Shown: piece by piece, positions 42,813-53,149 of the stretch
Layout of the letters: every line of letters starts with the position of its first letter
Numbering within the stretch: position 1 is the stretch's first letter
From: Polynucleobacter necessarius
GTDB lineage: Bacteria; Pseudomonadota; Gammaproteobacteria; Burkholderiales; Burkholderiaceae
Reading direction: 5' to 3'
Length of the DNA: 64,000 nt
Assembly (NCBI RefSeq): GCF_900095185.1
Contig: NZ_LT606948.1
Span: 682,001 to 746,000, forward strand
Notes under the pieces: model-generated
What the model saw: only the letters and a program-made list of their open reading frames with translations
What the model was told of the DNA's origin: nothing
The model's database searches: none
Position numbers and translations under genes: made by a program

Positions 42813-44276
42813 ATGGGTAAGGTCACTGGATTTATGGAGTTTGCGCGCGTTGATGAATCATATGAAGCGCCGGTTAAACGTCTCCATCATTACAAAGAGT
42901 TTGTTGCGGCGTTGACTGATGAAGAGGCAAAAGTTCAGGGTGCACGTTGTATGGACTGTGGCATCCCATTTTGTAATAACGGTTGCCCAGTCAACAACAT
43001 CATTCCTGACTTCAACGACTTGGTTTTTCACAGTGATTGGAAAAATGCATTAGATGTTCTGCAATCAACCAATAACTTCCCTGAATTTACGGGCCGTATT
43101 TGTCCTGCACCTTGCGAGGCTGCTTGTACCTTAGGAATTAATAGCACTGCCGTTGGCATTAAATCCATTGAGCACGCTATCATTGACAAGGGTTGGGAAA
43201 GTGGCTGGGTTAAACCTCAACCACCCAAGACTAAGACTGGTAAAAAAGTAGCTGTCGTTGGCGGTGGCCCTGCTGGTATGGCTGCTGCTCAGCAATTAGC
43301 TCGTGTTGGTCATGATGTCACTGTGTTTGAAAAGAATGACCGTGTTGGTGGACTATTACGCTACGGTATCCCTGATTTCAAAATGGAAAAGTGGTTGATT
43401 GACCGTCGTGTTGAACAGATGCAAGCCGAAGGTGTCAAATTTGAAACAGGTGTGTTTGTTGGTAAAGAAGCTATTGGGGCCGAAGTAAAAAATTACTCCA
43501 ATAAAACAGTTCCACCAGAACAGTTGATGAAAGATTTTGATGCGGTAGTCATCACTGGCGGCGCCGAACAGCCTCGCGATTTACCTGTTCCAGGACGTGA
43601 GTTAGTCGGTGTGCATTTTGCTTTGGAATTTTTGATTTCCCAAAATAAAGAAAATGCGGGCGACTTGAAAAACGAAATCCGTGCAACTGATAAGCATGTA
43701 GTTGTTATTGGTGGCGGTGATACGGGTTCTGATTGTGTTGGCACTTCAAATCGTCATGGTGCAACCAAAATTACTCAGTTTGAGTTGCTCCCACAGCCCC
43801 CGGAAGAAGAAAACAAACCTTTGGTATGGCCTTATTGGCCAACGAAATTACGTACTTCTTCATCTCATGAAGAAGGGTGTGAGCGTGATTGGTCTGTTGG
43901 AACTAAGCGTTTTGAAGGTAAAAACGGCAAAGTAGAAAAATTAATTGGTGTGCGTTTGGAGTGGAAAGACGGCAAGATGTCAGAAGTTCCAAACTCTGAA
44001 TTTGAAATCAAGGCAGATTTAGTGCTTTTGGCTATGGGTTTTGTGTCCCCTGTTCAGCAAGCGCTCAATGCATTTGGTGTCGAGAAGGATGCTCGTGGAA
44101 ATGCAAAAGCTACTGTAGATGGCCAAAATGCCTATCAAACTAACGTTCCTAAGGTGTTTGCTGCTGGAGATATGCGCCGTGGGCAGTCTTTGGTAGTTTG
44201 GACAATTCGTGAAGGTCGTCAATGCGCCCGTTCAGTGGATGAGTATTTAATGGGGTCTTCTATTTTACCTCGATAA
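42813..44276 (+). CDS. gltD: Glutamate synthase (NADPH) small subunit
   Basis: A 487-residue flavoprotein that feeds electrons from NADPH to GltB. The N-terminal Fe-S domain has [17 protein letters not shown] and CPAPCEAAC. The FAD fingerprint [10 protein letters not shown] is near residue 150, and the NADPH fingerprint GGGDTGSDC near residue 305. Full length. Only ten bases separate it from mlaF, so readthrough into the Mla genes is likely. Confidence 0.97.
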   Translation: MGKVTGFMEFARVDESYEAPVKRLHHYKEFVAALTDEEAKVQGARCMDCGIPFCNNGCPVNNIIPDFNDLVFHSDWKNALDVLQSTNNFPEFTGRICPAPCEAACTLGINSTAVGIKSIEHAIIDKGWESGWVKPQPPKTKTGKKVAVVGGGPAGMAAAQQLARVGHDVTVFEKNDRVGGLLRYGIPDFKMEKWLIDRRVEQMQAEGVKFETGVFVGKEAIGAEVKNYSNKTVPPEQLMKDFDAVVITGGAEQPRDLPVPGRELVGVHFALEFLISQNKENAGDLKNEIRATDKHVVVIGGGDTGSDCVGTSNRHGATKITQFELLPQPPEEENKPLVWPYWPTKLRTSSSHEEGCERDWSVGTKRFEGKNGKVEKLIGVRLEWKDGKMSEVPNSEFEIKADLVLLAMGFVSPVQQALNAFGVEKDARGNAKATVDGQNAYQTNVPKVFAAGDMRRGQSLVVWTIREGRQCARSVDEYLMGSSILPR

Positions 44277-44286
44277 TATCGGAGAT

Positions 44287-45141
44287 ATGAACAGTGGTCA
44301 ACCAAACTCCTTGGATGTAAGTAAGCAAACTACGGGTGAAGTTGTCGTCTCGATTAAAGACGTCAATTTTTCCTATGCGCCAGGCGAGCGGCAGATTTTG
44401 TCTGGACTCAATATGGAGTTTCGACGTGGCCAGGTAGTTGCGGTGATGGGTGGTTCGGGCTGCGGTAAGACCACCATACTCCGGTTAATTGGCGGTCAAT
44501 TGAATGCCCAATCTGGTCAAGTGTTGTTCGAAGGTCAAGATCTTGGTAAGATGACTAGCTCTGAATTAATGATTGCCCGTCGCAGAATGGGTATGTTGTT
44601 TCAGTTTGGCGCCTTATTTACAGACCTCAGTGTTTTTGAAAACGTGGCCTTTCCATTGCGTGAGCATACTGATTTAAGTGAAGAACTATTGCGCTCTTTA
44701 GTGTTGATGAAACTCAATGCAGTTGGATTGCGAGGTGCACGTGATTTAATGCCTTCACAAATGTCTGGAGGTATGGCTAGACGAGTTGCTCTGGCAAGAG
44801 CGATTGCATTGGATCCTCCACTCATCATGTATGACGAGCCATTTGCTGGTCTAGATCCGATTTCCTTAGGAATTACTGCACGTTTGATCCGAGATCTAAA
44901 TAATGCATTAGGAGCTACGAGCCTATTGGTTACACATGATGTTGAGGAGACTTTTGCTATTTCGGATTGTGTGTACTTTATTGCCAATGGCCGCATTGGC
45001 GCTGAGGGAGCGCCCGAAGAGTTAAGTTGTTCAACCGATCCTTTCGTTAGACAATTTTTGGATGCTGCTCCAGATGGTCCAGTGCCTTTCTACTACCCGG
45101 GCATTAGCTTGGAAGAAGATTTTGGGGTGAGTACATCATGA
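44287..45141 (+). CDS. mlaF: Mla phospholipid transport ATPase
   Basis: A 284-residue ABC ATPase of the MlaFEDB inner-membrane complex, which moves phospholipids between inner and outer membranes. Walker A GGSGCGKTT is at 55-63; the signature reads MSGGMARR, Walker B LIMYDEPFAGLDP, and the switch His is in THDVEE. Start ten bases after gltD; ATGA overlap with mlaE. Confidence 0.95.
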   Translation: MNSGQPNSLDVSKQTTGEVVVSIKDVNFSYAPGERQILSGLNMEFRRGQVVAVMGGSGCGKTTILRLIGGQLNAQSGQVLFEGQDLGKMTSSELMIARRRMGMLFQFGALFTDLSVFENVAFPLREHTDLSEELLRSLVLMKLNAVGLRGARDLMPSQMSGGMARRVALARAIALDPPLIMYDEPFAGLDPISLGITARLIRDLNNALGATSLLVTHDVEETFAISDCVYFIANGRIGAEGAPEELSCSTDPFVRQFLDAAPDGPVPFYYPGISLEEDFGVSTS

Positions 45142-45926
45142 CGGCACTCCTCAATTTATTTGGCGATCTTGGATTCTTTATTCGTCGTAATTTAAGTAGC
45201 TTAGGTTTGGCCGCTCGCATGTTTATCGCGGTGATTATTCGCTCGGGATTTTTGCTTAAAAGACCGCGTTTAGTGATAGATCAAATTCACTTTGTAGGCA
45301 ATCACTCTTTTGTCATTATTGCCGTTTCAGGCCTATTTGTTGGATTCGTTCTAGGTTTGCAGGGTTACCACACATTAAATCGTTATGGCTCGGAGCAAGC
45401 GTTGGGTTTATTAGTGGCGCTCTCCTTAACTCGAGAGCTGGGTCCAGTGATTACAGCCCTATTGTTTGCTGGAAGGGCGGGTACCTCTCTGACCGCGGAG
45501 ATAGGCTTAATGAAGGCTGGTGAGCAATTAACAGCCATGGAAATGATGGCGGTTGATCCACTGGGGCGTGTGATAGCACCAAGACTTTGGGCGGGAATAA
45601 TTTCGATGCCAATCTTGGCAACCATCTTTACTGCGGTGGGTGTACTCGGTGGCTACCTCGTAGGCGTACCACTGATTGGTGTAGATTCAGGCGTTTTTTG
45701 GTCTCAAATGCAGGGTGGTGTGGATTTATTCTCCGATATTGGCAACGGCCTCATTAAAAGCATGGTGTTTGGTGTTGCAGTGACATTTATTGCTCTCTAC
45801 CAAGGTTACGAATCGAAGTCGACGCCCGAGGGCGTCTCGCAAGCCACTACCCGAACGGTGGTGATCTCCTCTTTATCGGCCCTGGCATTGGATTTTTTGC
45901 TGACCGCGATGATGTTCTCAAATTAG
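45138..45926 (+). CDS. mlaE: Mla phospholipid transport permease
   Basis: A 262-residue inner-membrane permease. The conserved block ELGPVITALLFAGRAGTSL followed by TAEIGLMKAGEQLTAMEMMA is the MlaE/TGD1 hallmark; five or six hydrophobic segments are visible. Start overlaps the end of mlaF by four bases. Confidence 0.95.
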   Translation: MTALLNLFGDLGFFIRRNLSSLGLAARMFIAVIIRSGFLLKRPRLVIDQIHFVGNHSFVIIAVSGLFVGFVLGLQGYHTLNRYGSEQALGLLVALSLTRELGPVITALLFAGRAGTSLTAEIGLMKAGEQLTAMEMMAVDPLGRVIAPRLWAGIISMPILATIFTAVGVLGGYLVGVPLIGVDSGVFWSQMQGGVDLFSDIGNGLIKSMVFGVAVTFIALYQGYESKSTPEGVSQATTRTVVISSLSALALDFLLTAMMFSN

Positions 45927-45947
45927 AAAGAATAAACTGGGGCTCTT

Positions 45948-46430
45948 ATGAGAAAAAGTGCAATTGATGTTTTGGTAGGGATTTTTGTTGCCATTGGTTT
46001 ATTGGCCGCACTATTTCTTGCGCTCAAAGTTGGCAATATGAACGCAATTTTTTTTGCGCCAACTTATAAGATTTCTGCGCGCTTTGACAATATCGGTGGT
46101 TTAAAGCCACGAGCACCAGTTAAGAGTGCCGGTGTTGTAGTGGGAAGAATTGCCAATATCTCTTTCGATGACAAGACCTATCAAGCAACAGTTGATATGA
46201 CTATTGAAGGTTCTTATAAATTCCCTCAAGATTCATCCGCCAAAATCCTGACTTCTGGTTTATTGGGCGAACAGTACATCGGCCTTGAAGCGGGTGGTTC
46301 ATATGACATGTTGACGAATGGCGAGAAGATATCTCAAACTCAATCAGCTATTGTTTTAGAAAATTTGATTAGTCAGTTTCTTTACAGCAAAGCGGCGGAT
46401 AGCGGCCAAGCAAAAGGCGCCGCAAAGTGA
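45948..46430 (+). CDS. mlaD: Mla MCE-domain lipid-binding protein
   Basis: A 160-residue protein with one N-terminal membrane anchor (about residues 8-28) and a single MCE domain (IGGLKPRAPVKSAGVVVGRI onward) that forms the hexameric periplasmic tunnel on MlaE. LLGEQYIGLEAGG near residue 105 is typical. Its stop overlaps the GTG start of mlaA. Confidence 0.95.
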   Translation: MRKSAIDVLVGIFVAIGLLAALFLALKVGNMNAIFFAPTYKISARFDNIGGLKPRAPVKSAGVVVGRIANISFDDKTYQATVDMTIEGSYKFPQDSSAKILTSGLLGEQYIGLEAGGSYDMLTNGEKISQTQSAIVLENLISQFLYSKAADSGQAKGAAK

Positions 46431-47176
46431 TTTTATTTGTTTTACGGAACATCAAAGCAATGATTTTGCTTGGTTTGGTTGCAGTCTTATTCGGCTGTGC
46501 ATCGATTCCGGCTGGCTCCCAACCATCTCCTCAGGATCCATGGGAATCATTTAATCGTTCGGTATTTGAAGTCAACGAAGTTTTGGATGCTTATCTATTG
46601 AAGCCGGTTGTTGCAGGCTATCGCTTTGTGTTGCCTGAGTTTGTGCGTGAGGGGATTTATAACTTCTTTAGCAACTATAACGATATCTACACAGCACTCT
46701 ATAACTTATTGCAAGGTAAGCCAGGCTATGCTTTTGGTGACTTTATGCGAGTTGCTGTCAATACGACAATGGGACTTGGCGGTCTCTTAGATTTGGCTAC
46801 ACCTGGCGGTCTCGAAAAGCATAAAGAAGACTGGGGCCAAACTTTGGGGGTTTGGGGTGTACCTTCAGGCCCATATGTTGTGTTGCCTTTTTTTGGCCCA
46901 AGTAATGTGCGCGATACAGTTGGCACGGTAGCAGATCTAGAGTCTGATTACTTATTTAAACTACTTCCTAATGTTGCCTTGCGCAATAGTATTGCTGGTC
47001 TTCGCGTAGTTAACGCGCGTCATACTTACTATGAAGCGGGTGATTTATTGGATGGCGCTGCGATTGATAAGTACACTTTTATGCGTGATGCGTATATTCA
47101 AAGACGTGAGTATCAAATCAATGAGGGCCGCGATGACGCAGAGCCGGTGATCTATGAGAATCCTTACCAGGAGTAG
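46427..47176 (+). CDS. mlaA: Outer-membrane lipoprotein MlaA (VacJ)
   Basis: A 249-residue lipoprotein that extracts mislocated phospholipids from the outer leaflet with a porin partner. The lipobox LFGC ends at Cys24. The GTG at 46427 is chosen because the later ATG (46460) would leave a signal peptide without basic residues. DPWESFNRSVFEVNEVLD and the block EDWGQTLGVWGVPSGPYVVL are diagnostic. Having mlaA inside the cluster, rather than remote as in E. coli, is usual in betaproteobacteria. The porin near the end of the window could be its partner. Confidence 0.94.
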   Translation: MILFVLRNIKAMILLGLVAVLFGCASIPAGSQPSPQDPWESFNRSVFEVNEVLDAYLLKPVVAGYRFVLPEFVREGIYNFFSNYNDIYTALYNLLQGKPGYAFGDFMRVAVNTTMGLGGLLDLATPGGLEKHKEDWGQTLGVWGVPSGPYVVLPFFGPSNVRDTVGTVADLESDYLFKLLPNVALRNSIAGLRVVNARHTYYEAGDLLDGAAIDKYTFMRDAYIQRREYQINEGRDDAEPVIYENPYQE

Positions 47177-47247
47177 CAATAGTCAATTGCGGCAGTATAG
47201 AGTGGCTAACATGAGCCTCAATTTAGATAAAAATCGTGGGTGTAGAT

Positions 47248-47892
47248 ATGAAAAGCTTTAATAGAATTTGTAGTTTCATTTTTGCTGGTTTGATAACTGT
47301 ATCTAGCGCTGCTTTTTCTCAAACCCCGGATGCATCCACGCCTCCAGACGCTTTAATTAAGATGGTTGTTACTGATGTAATGGCGACGGTGAAGGCTGAT
47401 CCTGATATTCAAAAGGGCAGCATTCCTAACATTGTTGTGGATTTAGTAGAAAAGAAAATTGTTCCCTATACCGACATGCGTCGAACCACTGAGATGGCAA
47501 TGGGACCTAATTGGAAAAAAGCTACACCAGAACAGCAGGCGCAACTTTCCATGGAGTTCAAAAATTTATTGATTCGTACTTACTCAGGTGCTTTGAGTCA
47601 ATTACGGGATCAGACGGTTCAATTTAAGTCCTTACGTGCAGCCCCTGATGACAAAGAGGTAGTGGTTAAAACAGTAGTTTTAGGCCGTGGTGATCCGGTG
47701 CCCTTGGACTATCGCCTGGAGAAAACCGCCAATGGTTGGAAGGTCTATGATATGAATATTATGGGCGTTTGGTTGGTTGAGGCATATCGTAGCCAGTTCT
47801 CAAATCAGATCAGCCAAAATGGAATAGAGGGCTTGGTGAAGTTCTTACAAGATCGCAATAAGCAACTAGCAACCACTAAGCCTGTGAATTAA
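47248..47892 (+). CDS. mlaC: Periplasmic phospholipid carrier MlaC
   Basis: A 214-residue soluble carrier between MlaA and MlaD. A signal peptide ends near FSQ (about residue 25). The Tol_Tol_Ttg2 domain includes YTDMRRTTEMAMGPNWKKAT and later WKVYDMNIMGVWLVEAYRSQ. The ATG at 47248 is preferred to the GTG at 47236. A 71-base gap separates it from mlaA; no clear promoter was seen there. Confidence 0.94.
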   Translation: MKSFNRICSFIFAGLITVSSAAFSQTPDASTPPDALIKMVVTDVMATVKADPDIQKGSIPNIVVDLVEKKIVPYTDMRRTTEMAMGPNWKKATPEQQAQLSMEFKNLLIRTYSGALSQLRDQTVQFKSLRAAPDDKEVVVKTVVLGRGDPVPLDYRLEKTANGWKVYDMNIMGVWLVEAYRSQFSNQISQNGIEGLVKFLQDRNKQLATTKPVN

Positions 47893-47910
47893 TTCTTATA
47901 CAAAGAGATC

Positions 47911-48168
47911 ATGCCCTTTCTTTTGCCAAAAAAAGTTACGCAAGCTAATGCTCTGCAAGTGCAAAAGGAGGGTTTCTTGAATGACTCAAGTTTGAGCCTG
48001 ATTGACTGCGTAGCATTAAAGGATTTTGATTCCACGGTATTGACCATTTTGCTTTCTTGGCAAAAGAAGCTGAGCTCTGAAGGGCGGACTCTTTCAATAG
48101 AGCACGCGCCAGAAAAGTTGAGGGTATTAGCTGGCGTATATGGCGTTGCCGGATTGCTTGGGCTGTAA
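47911..48168 (+). CDS. mlaB: STAS-domain protein MlaB
   Basis: An 85-residue cytoplasmic STAS protein that binds and stimulates MlaF. The core [20 protein letters not shown] carries the conserved Asp-Ser. Start 18 bases after mlaC, behind AAAGAG. Assigned by fold motif and position at the end of mlaFEDAC. Confidence 0.85.
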   Translation: MPFLLPKKVTQANALQVQKEGFLNDSSLSLIDCVALKDFDSTVLTILLSWQKKLSSEGRTLSIEHAPEKLRVLAGVYGVAGLLGL

Positions 48169-48173
48169 ACGTA

Positions 48174-48813
48174 ATGCATCATCCCGCAATAACGATTCAA
48201 AACATCTCTAAACAATACGGAGCATTGCAGGCTTTAGATGATGTTTCATTACATATTGAGCCCGGTGAATTTTTTGGCTTGTTTGGACCGAATGGTGCCG
48301 GTAAGACTACTTTAATTTCGATCTTGGCAGGTCTTTTGTCAGGCCCTTTCAGGGTCATGCCGCCATCATGGGCGCAGATGTTCAAAAGGGATTTCGCGAA
48401 GCACGTCGTATACTAGGAGTCGTTCCTCAAGAGTTGGAATGCGACCCCTTTTTACTGTTAGAGAAACGCTACGCTTTCAGTCTGGTTACTTTGGAATCCG
48501 TAATAACGATTCATGGATTGATGAGATCATGGCAAATCTCGATCTCACGTCCAAAGCCGATAGTAATATGCGCTCTTTATCGGGTGGTTTGAAGCGTCGG
48601 GCGCTTGTAGCGCAAGCTTTGGTCCATAGGACACCCGTCATCATGTTGGATGAGCCTACTGCTGGAGTGGATGTCGAATTGCGTCAGTCACTCTGGCAAT
48701 GCATTAGCCGATTAAATCAAGATGGCCATACGATTGTTGCTGTAGACACCACTGTAAATTTATTAAGTCGCTATGGATCTGTAAAACAAGATGGCGAAGT
48801 TAAAACTGATTGA
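48174..48813 (+). pseudogene. ABC-2 exporter ATPase (YadG/NodI-like), frameshifted
   Basis: Three frames must be joined. The first gives the start and Walker A ([12 protein letters not shown], then AGLLSG) to about 48345. The second has [20 protein letters not shown] to about 48450. The third has FTVRETLRFQSGYFGIRNN, LSGGLKRR and VIMLDEPTAGVD to 48813. Past that point the sequence (VAVDTTVNLLSRYGS) no longer matches the usual switch-His region TTHYLEEAE, so the C-terminus has eroded too. All nucleotide-binding motifs survive, but in separate frames. Immediately after mlaB; partner permease next door is also broken. Confidence 0.88.
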
Positions 48814-48856
48814 GAAGAGGTATTTGTCAATATTATGACTGGGAGGGAGGCGCTCT

Positions 48857-49510
48857 ATGAAGCACGGACTCAATAGACCTGTATTGCAATATGGAATTGG
48901 CTTCTCAACATTATTGCTAAAAGAGGTAAAGCGTTTTTATAAGGTAGCCTTTCAAACAATCGTCGCCCCTGTCCTTACGGCTGTTTTATATCTAATGATT
49001 TTCGGTCATGTACTCGAAGGTCGTGAAGTCTATGGTCGTCTTAGTTACACTGCTTTCTTAATTCCAGGTTTGGTGATGATGAGCATTTTGCAAAATGCTT
49101 TTGCTAATACTCCCTCCTCTTTAATTCAATCTAAAGAGACTGGTAATCTTGTATTTGTTCTGCTCGCACCCTTAAGTCATTTTGAGTTTTATGCGGCCTA
49201 TATTCTGGCTGCTGTCTTTCGGGGTATTTGGGCGGATAAATATGATCAGTTGGCCGCTTTTCAGAACTTCATCATCATGCCTGCGACCATGTTGTCTGGG
49301 GTTTTACTCCATCCATTCCTTGCCTTCAGTGTGGCAAGTGGTCTCGCATTTCAACCCCTTCTCTTATATGATTGACGGGTTCCGCTATGGTTTTTTTTGG
49401 AGTATCTGATAACCCCATGGGGTCGTTTGACGATTGTCTTTTGCTTTTTTATAGTAGTTTCAGCGAGTGCATTACGCTTGCTACAAAAGGGCTATAAGCT
49501 CCGCTACTAA
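48857..49510 (+). pseudogene. ABC-2 exporter permease (YadH/NodJ-like), frameshifted
   Basis: Intact in one frame from ATG 48857 to about AAVFRGI near 49220, where an internal deletion joins directly to WADKYDQLAAFQNFIIMPAT. A frameshift near 49305 moves FYSIHSLPSVWQVVSHFNPF and MIDGFRYGFF to another frame, and a further shift near 49410 is needed to reach the C-terminus PWGRLTIVFCFFIVVSASAL with end KGYKLRY and stop at 49510. Partner of the broken ATPase upstream; the pair's substrate is unknown. Confidence 0.88.
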
Positions 49511-49543
49511 TGACGCATATCCTCAGTTTTATTTGGAGAAAAA

Positions 49544-49792
49544 ATGTTACCCACCCCTGAACAGATTGAAAGTTATATCAAGCAAGGCATTGAGTGCACT
49601 CATATTCACGTAGAGAGTGACGGCCAGCATTTTTTTGCGACTATTGTGAGCCCTGAGTTCGCTGGTAAGCGTTTAGTGCAGCGCCATCAATTGGTTTATG
49701 GTGCAATGGGCGATCGTATGAAAACAGAAGTACATGCCTTATCTATCAAGGCGTTTACGCCTGAAGAGTATGCGAAAAATTCAGCTGCATAA
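49544..49792 (+). CDS. ibaG: BolA-family protein IbaG
   Basis: An 82-residue BolA-like protein. Members pair with monothiol glutaredoxin through a shared [2Fe-2S] cluster. The helix-turn segment with GKRLVQRHQLVYGAMGDRM contains the conserved His; the loop Cys near residue 18 (GIECTHIHV) is the other candidate ligand. Lies 41 bases before murA, as in E. coli, which is the main reason for choosing IbaG over BolA. Confidence 0.9.
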   Translation: MLPTPEQIESYIKQGIECTHIHVESDGQHFFATIVSPEFAGKRLVQRHQLVYGAMGDRMKTEVHALSIKAFTPEEYAKNSAA

Positions 49793-49833
49793 AAATAAGC
49801 TATTAATGAGAAAGCTTTTACTGGAATTGTTTC

Positions 49834-51108
49834 ATGGATAAATTACAAATGGTTGGCGGAACTTCTCTGCAAGGTGAGGTAGAGATAGCTGGGGCAAAAA
49901 ATGCCGCATTGCCAATTCTGTGTGCGTGTCTCTTAGCCGATCAGCCAGTTGTATTGCGTAATGTTCCTGATTTACAGGATGTGCGTACGATGCTTAAGCT
50001 TTTGCAAGAGATTGGTGTGACGGTTGACTTTCCAAATCCGGGTGATCGTAGTCATTTGGTTTTGAGTGCTGCTGTCATTAAAAGCTCTGAAGCAACTTAC
50101 GAAATGGTGAAGACCATGCGCGCTTCGATCTTGGTGCTTGGTCCCCTCTTAGCCAGAATGCATAGCGCTAAAGTTTCCTTGCCTGGCGGCTGTGCTATTG
50201 GTGCGCGCCCGGTAGATCAGCATATCAAAGGCTTAAAGGCGATGGGTGCCAGTATCAAGATTAAGAGTGGCTATATCCAAGCGGAGACCAAGCCACAATC
50301 TGATCGATTGAAGGGCGTGTCAATTCTGACGGACATGATCACTGTCACTGGGACTGAAAATTTATTAATGGCAGCGACTCTGGCATCTGGAATAACGATT
50401 TTAGAAAATGCTGCACGTGAACCTGAGGTTGGTGATTTAGCTGAACTGCTTGTGAAAATGGGCGCGAAGATTTCTGGTATCGGTAGTGATCGTCTGGTGA
50501 TTGAGGGCGTTGAAAAACTGCATGGTGCTGATCATTCGGTGATAGCAGATCGAATTGAAGCGGGTACTTTCTTATGTGCAGTGGCAGCTATTGGCGGCGA
50601 GATTACAGTCAAGGATTGTCGTCCGGATACTTTGGATGCGGTGATTGTGAAGTTAAGAGAAGCGGGCTTGAAGATGGAAATTGGTCCTGATTGGATTAAG
50701 GCAACCATGCAGGATCGCCCTAAACCAGTTAATTTTCGTACTTCCGAATATCCTGCATTTCCAACTGATATGCAGGCCCAACTAATGACGGTGAATGCGA
50801 TTGCATCAGGCAATTCGACCATTACAGAAACGATTTTTGAGAATCGCTTTATGCATGTGCAAGAGTTGAATCGCTTGGGGGCAGACATTGCAATCGAGGG
50901 TAATACTGCAATTGCTCAGGGGGTAGAAAAGCTTGCTGGCGCAATTGTGATGGCTACAGACTTGCGCGCCTCCGCTAGCCTAGTAATTGCTGGATTAGCG
51001 GCTCAAGGTGAAACACAGGTGGATCGGATTTATCATTTAGATCGTGGCTATGACCGAATGGAGCAGAAGTTAACGCTGTTGGGCGCCAATATCAAGCGCG
51101 TGAAGTAA
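49834..51108 (+). CDS. murA: UDP-N-acetylglucosamine 1-carboxyvinyltransferase
   Basis: A 424-residue enzyme for the first committed step of peptidoglycan synthesis, transferring enolpyruvate from PEP. The fosfomycin-target Cys120 is present ([11 protein letters not shown]), with Lys22-Asn23 for substrate binding. Full length. hisG follows after 20 bases. Confidence 0.97.
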   Translation: MDKLQMVGGTSLQGEVEIAGAKNAALPILCACLLADQPVVLRNVPDLQDVRTMLKLLQEIGVTVDFPNPGDRSHLVLSAAVIKSSEATYEMVKTMRASILVLGPLLARMHSAKVSLPGGCAIGARPVDQHIKGLKAMGASIKIKSGYIQAETKPQSDRLKGVSILTDMITVTGTENLLMAATLASGITILENAAREPEVGDLAELLVKMGAKISGIGSDRLVIEGVEKLHGADHSVIADRIEAGTFLCAVAAIGGEITVKDCRPDTLDAVIVKLREAGLKMEIGPDWIKATMQDRPKPVNFRTSEYPAFPTDMQAQLMTVNAIASGNSTITETIFENRFMHVQELNRLGADIAIEGNTAIAQGVEKLAGAIVMATDLRASASLVIAGLAAQGETQVDRIYHLDRGYDRMEQKLTLLGANIKRVK

Positions 51109-51128
51109 GGCTGATGGATAATTAGTCC

Positions 51129-51755
51129 ATGAAATTGACTTTAGCCCTCTCCAAGGGGCGTATCTTCGAAGAAACCGCAGAGATCTTGTCCAAGGTTGGG
51201 ATTGTGCCTATGGAAGATCCTGAGAAGTCACGCAAACTCATCATTGAGGCTTCAAATCCAGATATTCGCTTAATCATTGTGCGCGCTTCAGATGTGCCTA
51301 CCTATGTTCAATTTGGCGGTGCTGATTTTGGCGTGGCTGGTTTGGACGTCTTAATGGAAAAGGGTGCTGATGGACTATACATACCCTATGACCTCGATAT
51401 TGCTAAGTGTCGTATGTCAGTGGCAGTACGTGAGGGATTTGATTATGTTGCTGCAGTAAAGCAAGGATCTCGGTTAAAAGTAGCTACTAAATACGTTAAT
51501 TGTGCGCGCGAACATTTTGCAAATAAGGGCGTTCATATTGATACGATCCAGCTTTATGGCTCAATAGAATTGGCGCCTTTAGTCGGATTGGCTGATGCGA
51601 TTGTGGATTTGGTTTCCACTGGGAATACGCTCAAAGCAAATGGTTTGGTTGAGGTTGAGCCAATTACAGATATCAGTGCACGCTTAGTAGTAAACCAAGC
51701 TTCGTATAAGCATAAGCGCGCACAGCTACAACCCATTTTTGAGTTGTTAAAGTAA
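51129..51755 (+). CDS. hisG: ATP phosphoribosyltransferase, short form
   Basis: A 208-residue HisG that starts histidine synthesis by joining ATP and PRPP. The short form lacks the C-terminal regulatory domain and needs HisZ, which is not in this window. [15 protein letters not shown] and the PRPP loop [18 protein letters not shown] are intact. Confidence 0.96.
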   Translation: MKLTLALSKGRIFEETAEILSKVGIVPMEDPEKSRKLIIEASNPDIRLIIVRASDVPTYVQFGGADFGVAGLDVLMEKGADGLYIPYDLDIAKCRMSVAVREGFDYVAAVKQGSRLKVATKYVNCAREHFANKGVHIDTIQLYGSIELAPLVGLADAIVDLVSTGNTLKANGLVEVEPITDISARLVVNQASYKHKRAQLQPIFELLK

Positions 51756-51781
51756 ACGACAACACGAGCAGAAATCAATTC

Positions 51782-53104
51782 ATGTCAGTGCAGATCAATG
51801 TAAAACGCCTCAATAGTAAAGATGCTGGCTTCAAGGAAATCTTGTTGTCGAGTCTTTCATTGCTGATGGCAGACGATGACGCAATTGACGCTGCGGTAGT
51901 CAAGATTCTTGCAGCCGTCAAAGATCAGGGAGATGAAGCGGTACTCAATTTCACCAAACAGTTTGATCGCTTGAATGTCTCAAGCGTTTCTGAATTGGAG
52001 ATTCCTCGTGGAGATTTGGAGCTGGCTTACAACTCTTTATCTTTAGAGCAAAAAGAAGCTTTAGATATTGCTGCACAAAGAGTGCGCGCTTATCACGAGA
52101 TACAAAAAATTGAAGCAGGCTGTCATTCTTGGGAATATAAAGAACAGGATGACACTCGTTTAGGCCAGAAAGTAACCCCTCTGGATCGCGTTGGTATCTA
52201 TGTACCTGGGGGTAAGGCTGCATATCCTTCATCCGTCCTGATGAATGCGATTCCTGCAAAAGTGGCGGGTGTTGCTGAGGTCATTATGGTAGTGCCTACC
52301 CCAGAAGGGGCACGCAACCCACTAGTTTTGGCAGCTGCTTATCTTGCTGGTGTAGATCGTGTCTTCACAATTGGGGGCGCTCAGGCGGTTGGCGCATTAG
52401 CTTATGGGACTAAGACTATATCTTCTATGGACAAAATTGTGGGTCCTGGTAATGCCTACGTAGCAGCTGCTAAGCGCAGAGTTTTTGGCACCGTGGGTAT
52501 TGATATGATCGCTGGCCCATCTGAAATCTTGGTGCTCTGTGATGGTTCTAGCAACCCAGATTGGATTGCAATGGATTTGTTTTCTCAGGCTGAGCACGAT
52601 GAGCAGGCCCAATCGATCTTGCTTTGTCCTGATGCTGCTTTCATTGAGCAAGTGCAGGTGAGTATCAATAGATTATTACCTGAAATGCCGCGGGCACAAG
52701 TGATCGAAGCTTCACTCACAAATCGTGCTTTATTGATTCAGGTTAAAGATATGGCAGAAGCTTGTGAGATTGCTAATGCGATTGCCGCAGAACATCTTGA
52801 GATATGCGCCCGGGATGCGCGTAAGTGGGCTGAACAAATTCGTCATGCTGGCGCTATCTTTATGGGTAATTACACCAGTGAGTCGCTTGGTGATTATTGC
52901 GCTGGCCCAAATCACGTTTTGCCAACTGCACGCACTGCACGCTTTTCTTCACCATTGGGTGTTTATGATTTCATCAAACGTTCCAGCATGATCGAAGTGA
53001 GTGAGGCGGGCGCTCAGACCTTAGGTGCAGTGGCTAGTACCTTGGCGCATGGCGAGGGCCTTCAAGCGCATGCACGTGCTGCCGAGATGCGCTTGAAGAA
53101 GTAA
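51782..53104 (+). CDS. hisD: Histidinol dehydrogenase
   Basis: A 440-residue zinc enzyme that oxidises L-histidinol twice to histidine. [18 protein letters not shown], the pattern [32 protein letters not shown] (catalytic Glu-His) and [12 protein letters not shown] are intact. A hairpin follows its stop, and the next his gene is on the opposite strand. Confidence 0.97.
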   Translation: MSVQINVKRLNSKDAGFKEILLSSLSLLMADDDAIDAAVVKILAAVKDQGDEAVLNFTKQFDRLNVSSVSELEIPRGDLELAYNSLSLEQKEALDIAAQRVRAYHEIQKIEAGCHSWEYKEQDDTRLGQKVTPLDRVGIYVPGGKAAYPSSVLMNAIPAKVAGVAEVIMVVPTPEGARNPLVLAAAYLAGVDRVFTIGGAQAVGALAYGTKTISSMDKIVGPGNAYVAAAKRRVFGTVGIDMIAGPSEILVLCDGSSNPDWIAMDLFSQAEHDEQAQSILLCPDAAFIEQVQVSINRLLPEMPRAQVIEASLTNRALLIQVKDMAEACEIANAIAAEHLEICARDARKWAEQIRHAGAIFMGNYTSESLGDYCAGPNHVLPTARTARFSSPLGVYDFIKRSSMIEVSEAGAQTLGAVASTLAHGEGLQAHARAAEMRLKK

Positions 53105-53110
53105 ATTCAG

Positions 53111-53128
53111 AGTAAGTTCGAGCTTACT
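53111..53128. terminator. Short hairpin between hisD and hisC
   Basis: AGTAAG (53111-53116) pairs with CTTACT (53123-53128), with a possible extra wobble pair; TTTCA follows. A weak terminator for hisD on the plus strand and for convergent hisC on the minus strand. Confidence 0.35.
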
Positions 53129-53149
53129 TTCATACCACTTTAAATTAAT

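Noticed and set aside
48174..49510. Programmed frameshifting as explanation for the split ABC genes
   Set aside because: There are several shifts plus deletions and loss of conserved C-terminal residues, and no slippery sequence with a following structure was apparent; decay is simpler.
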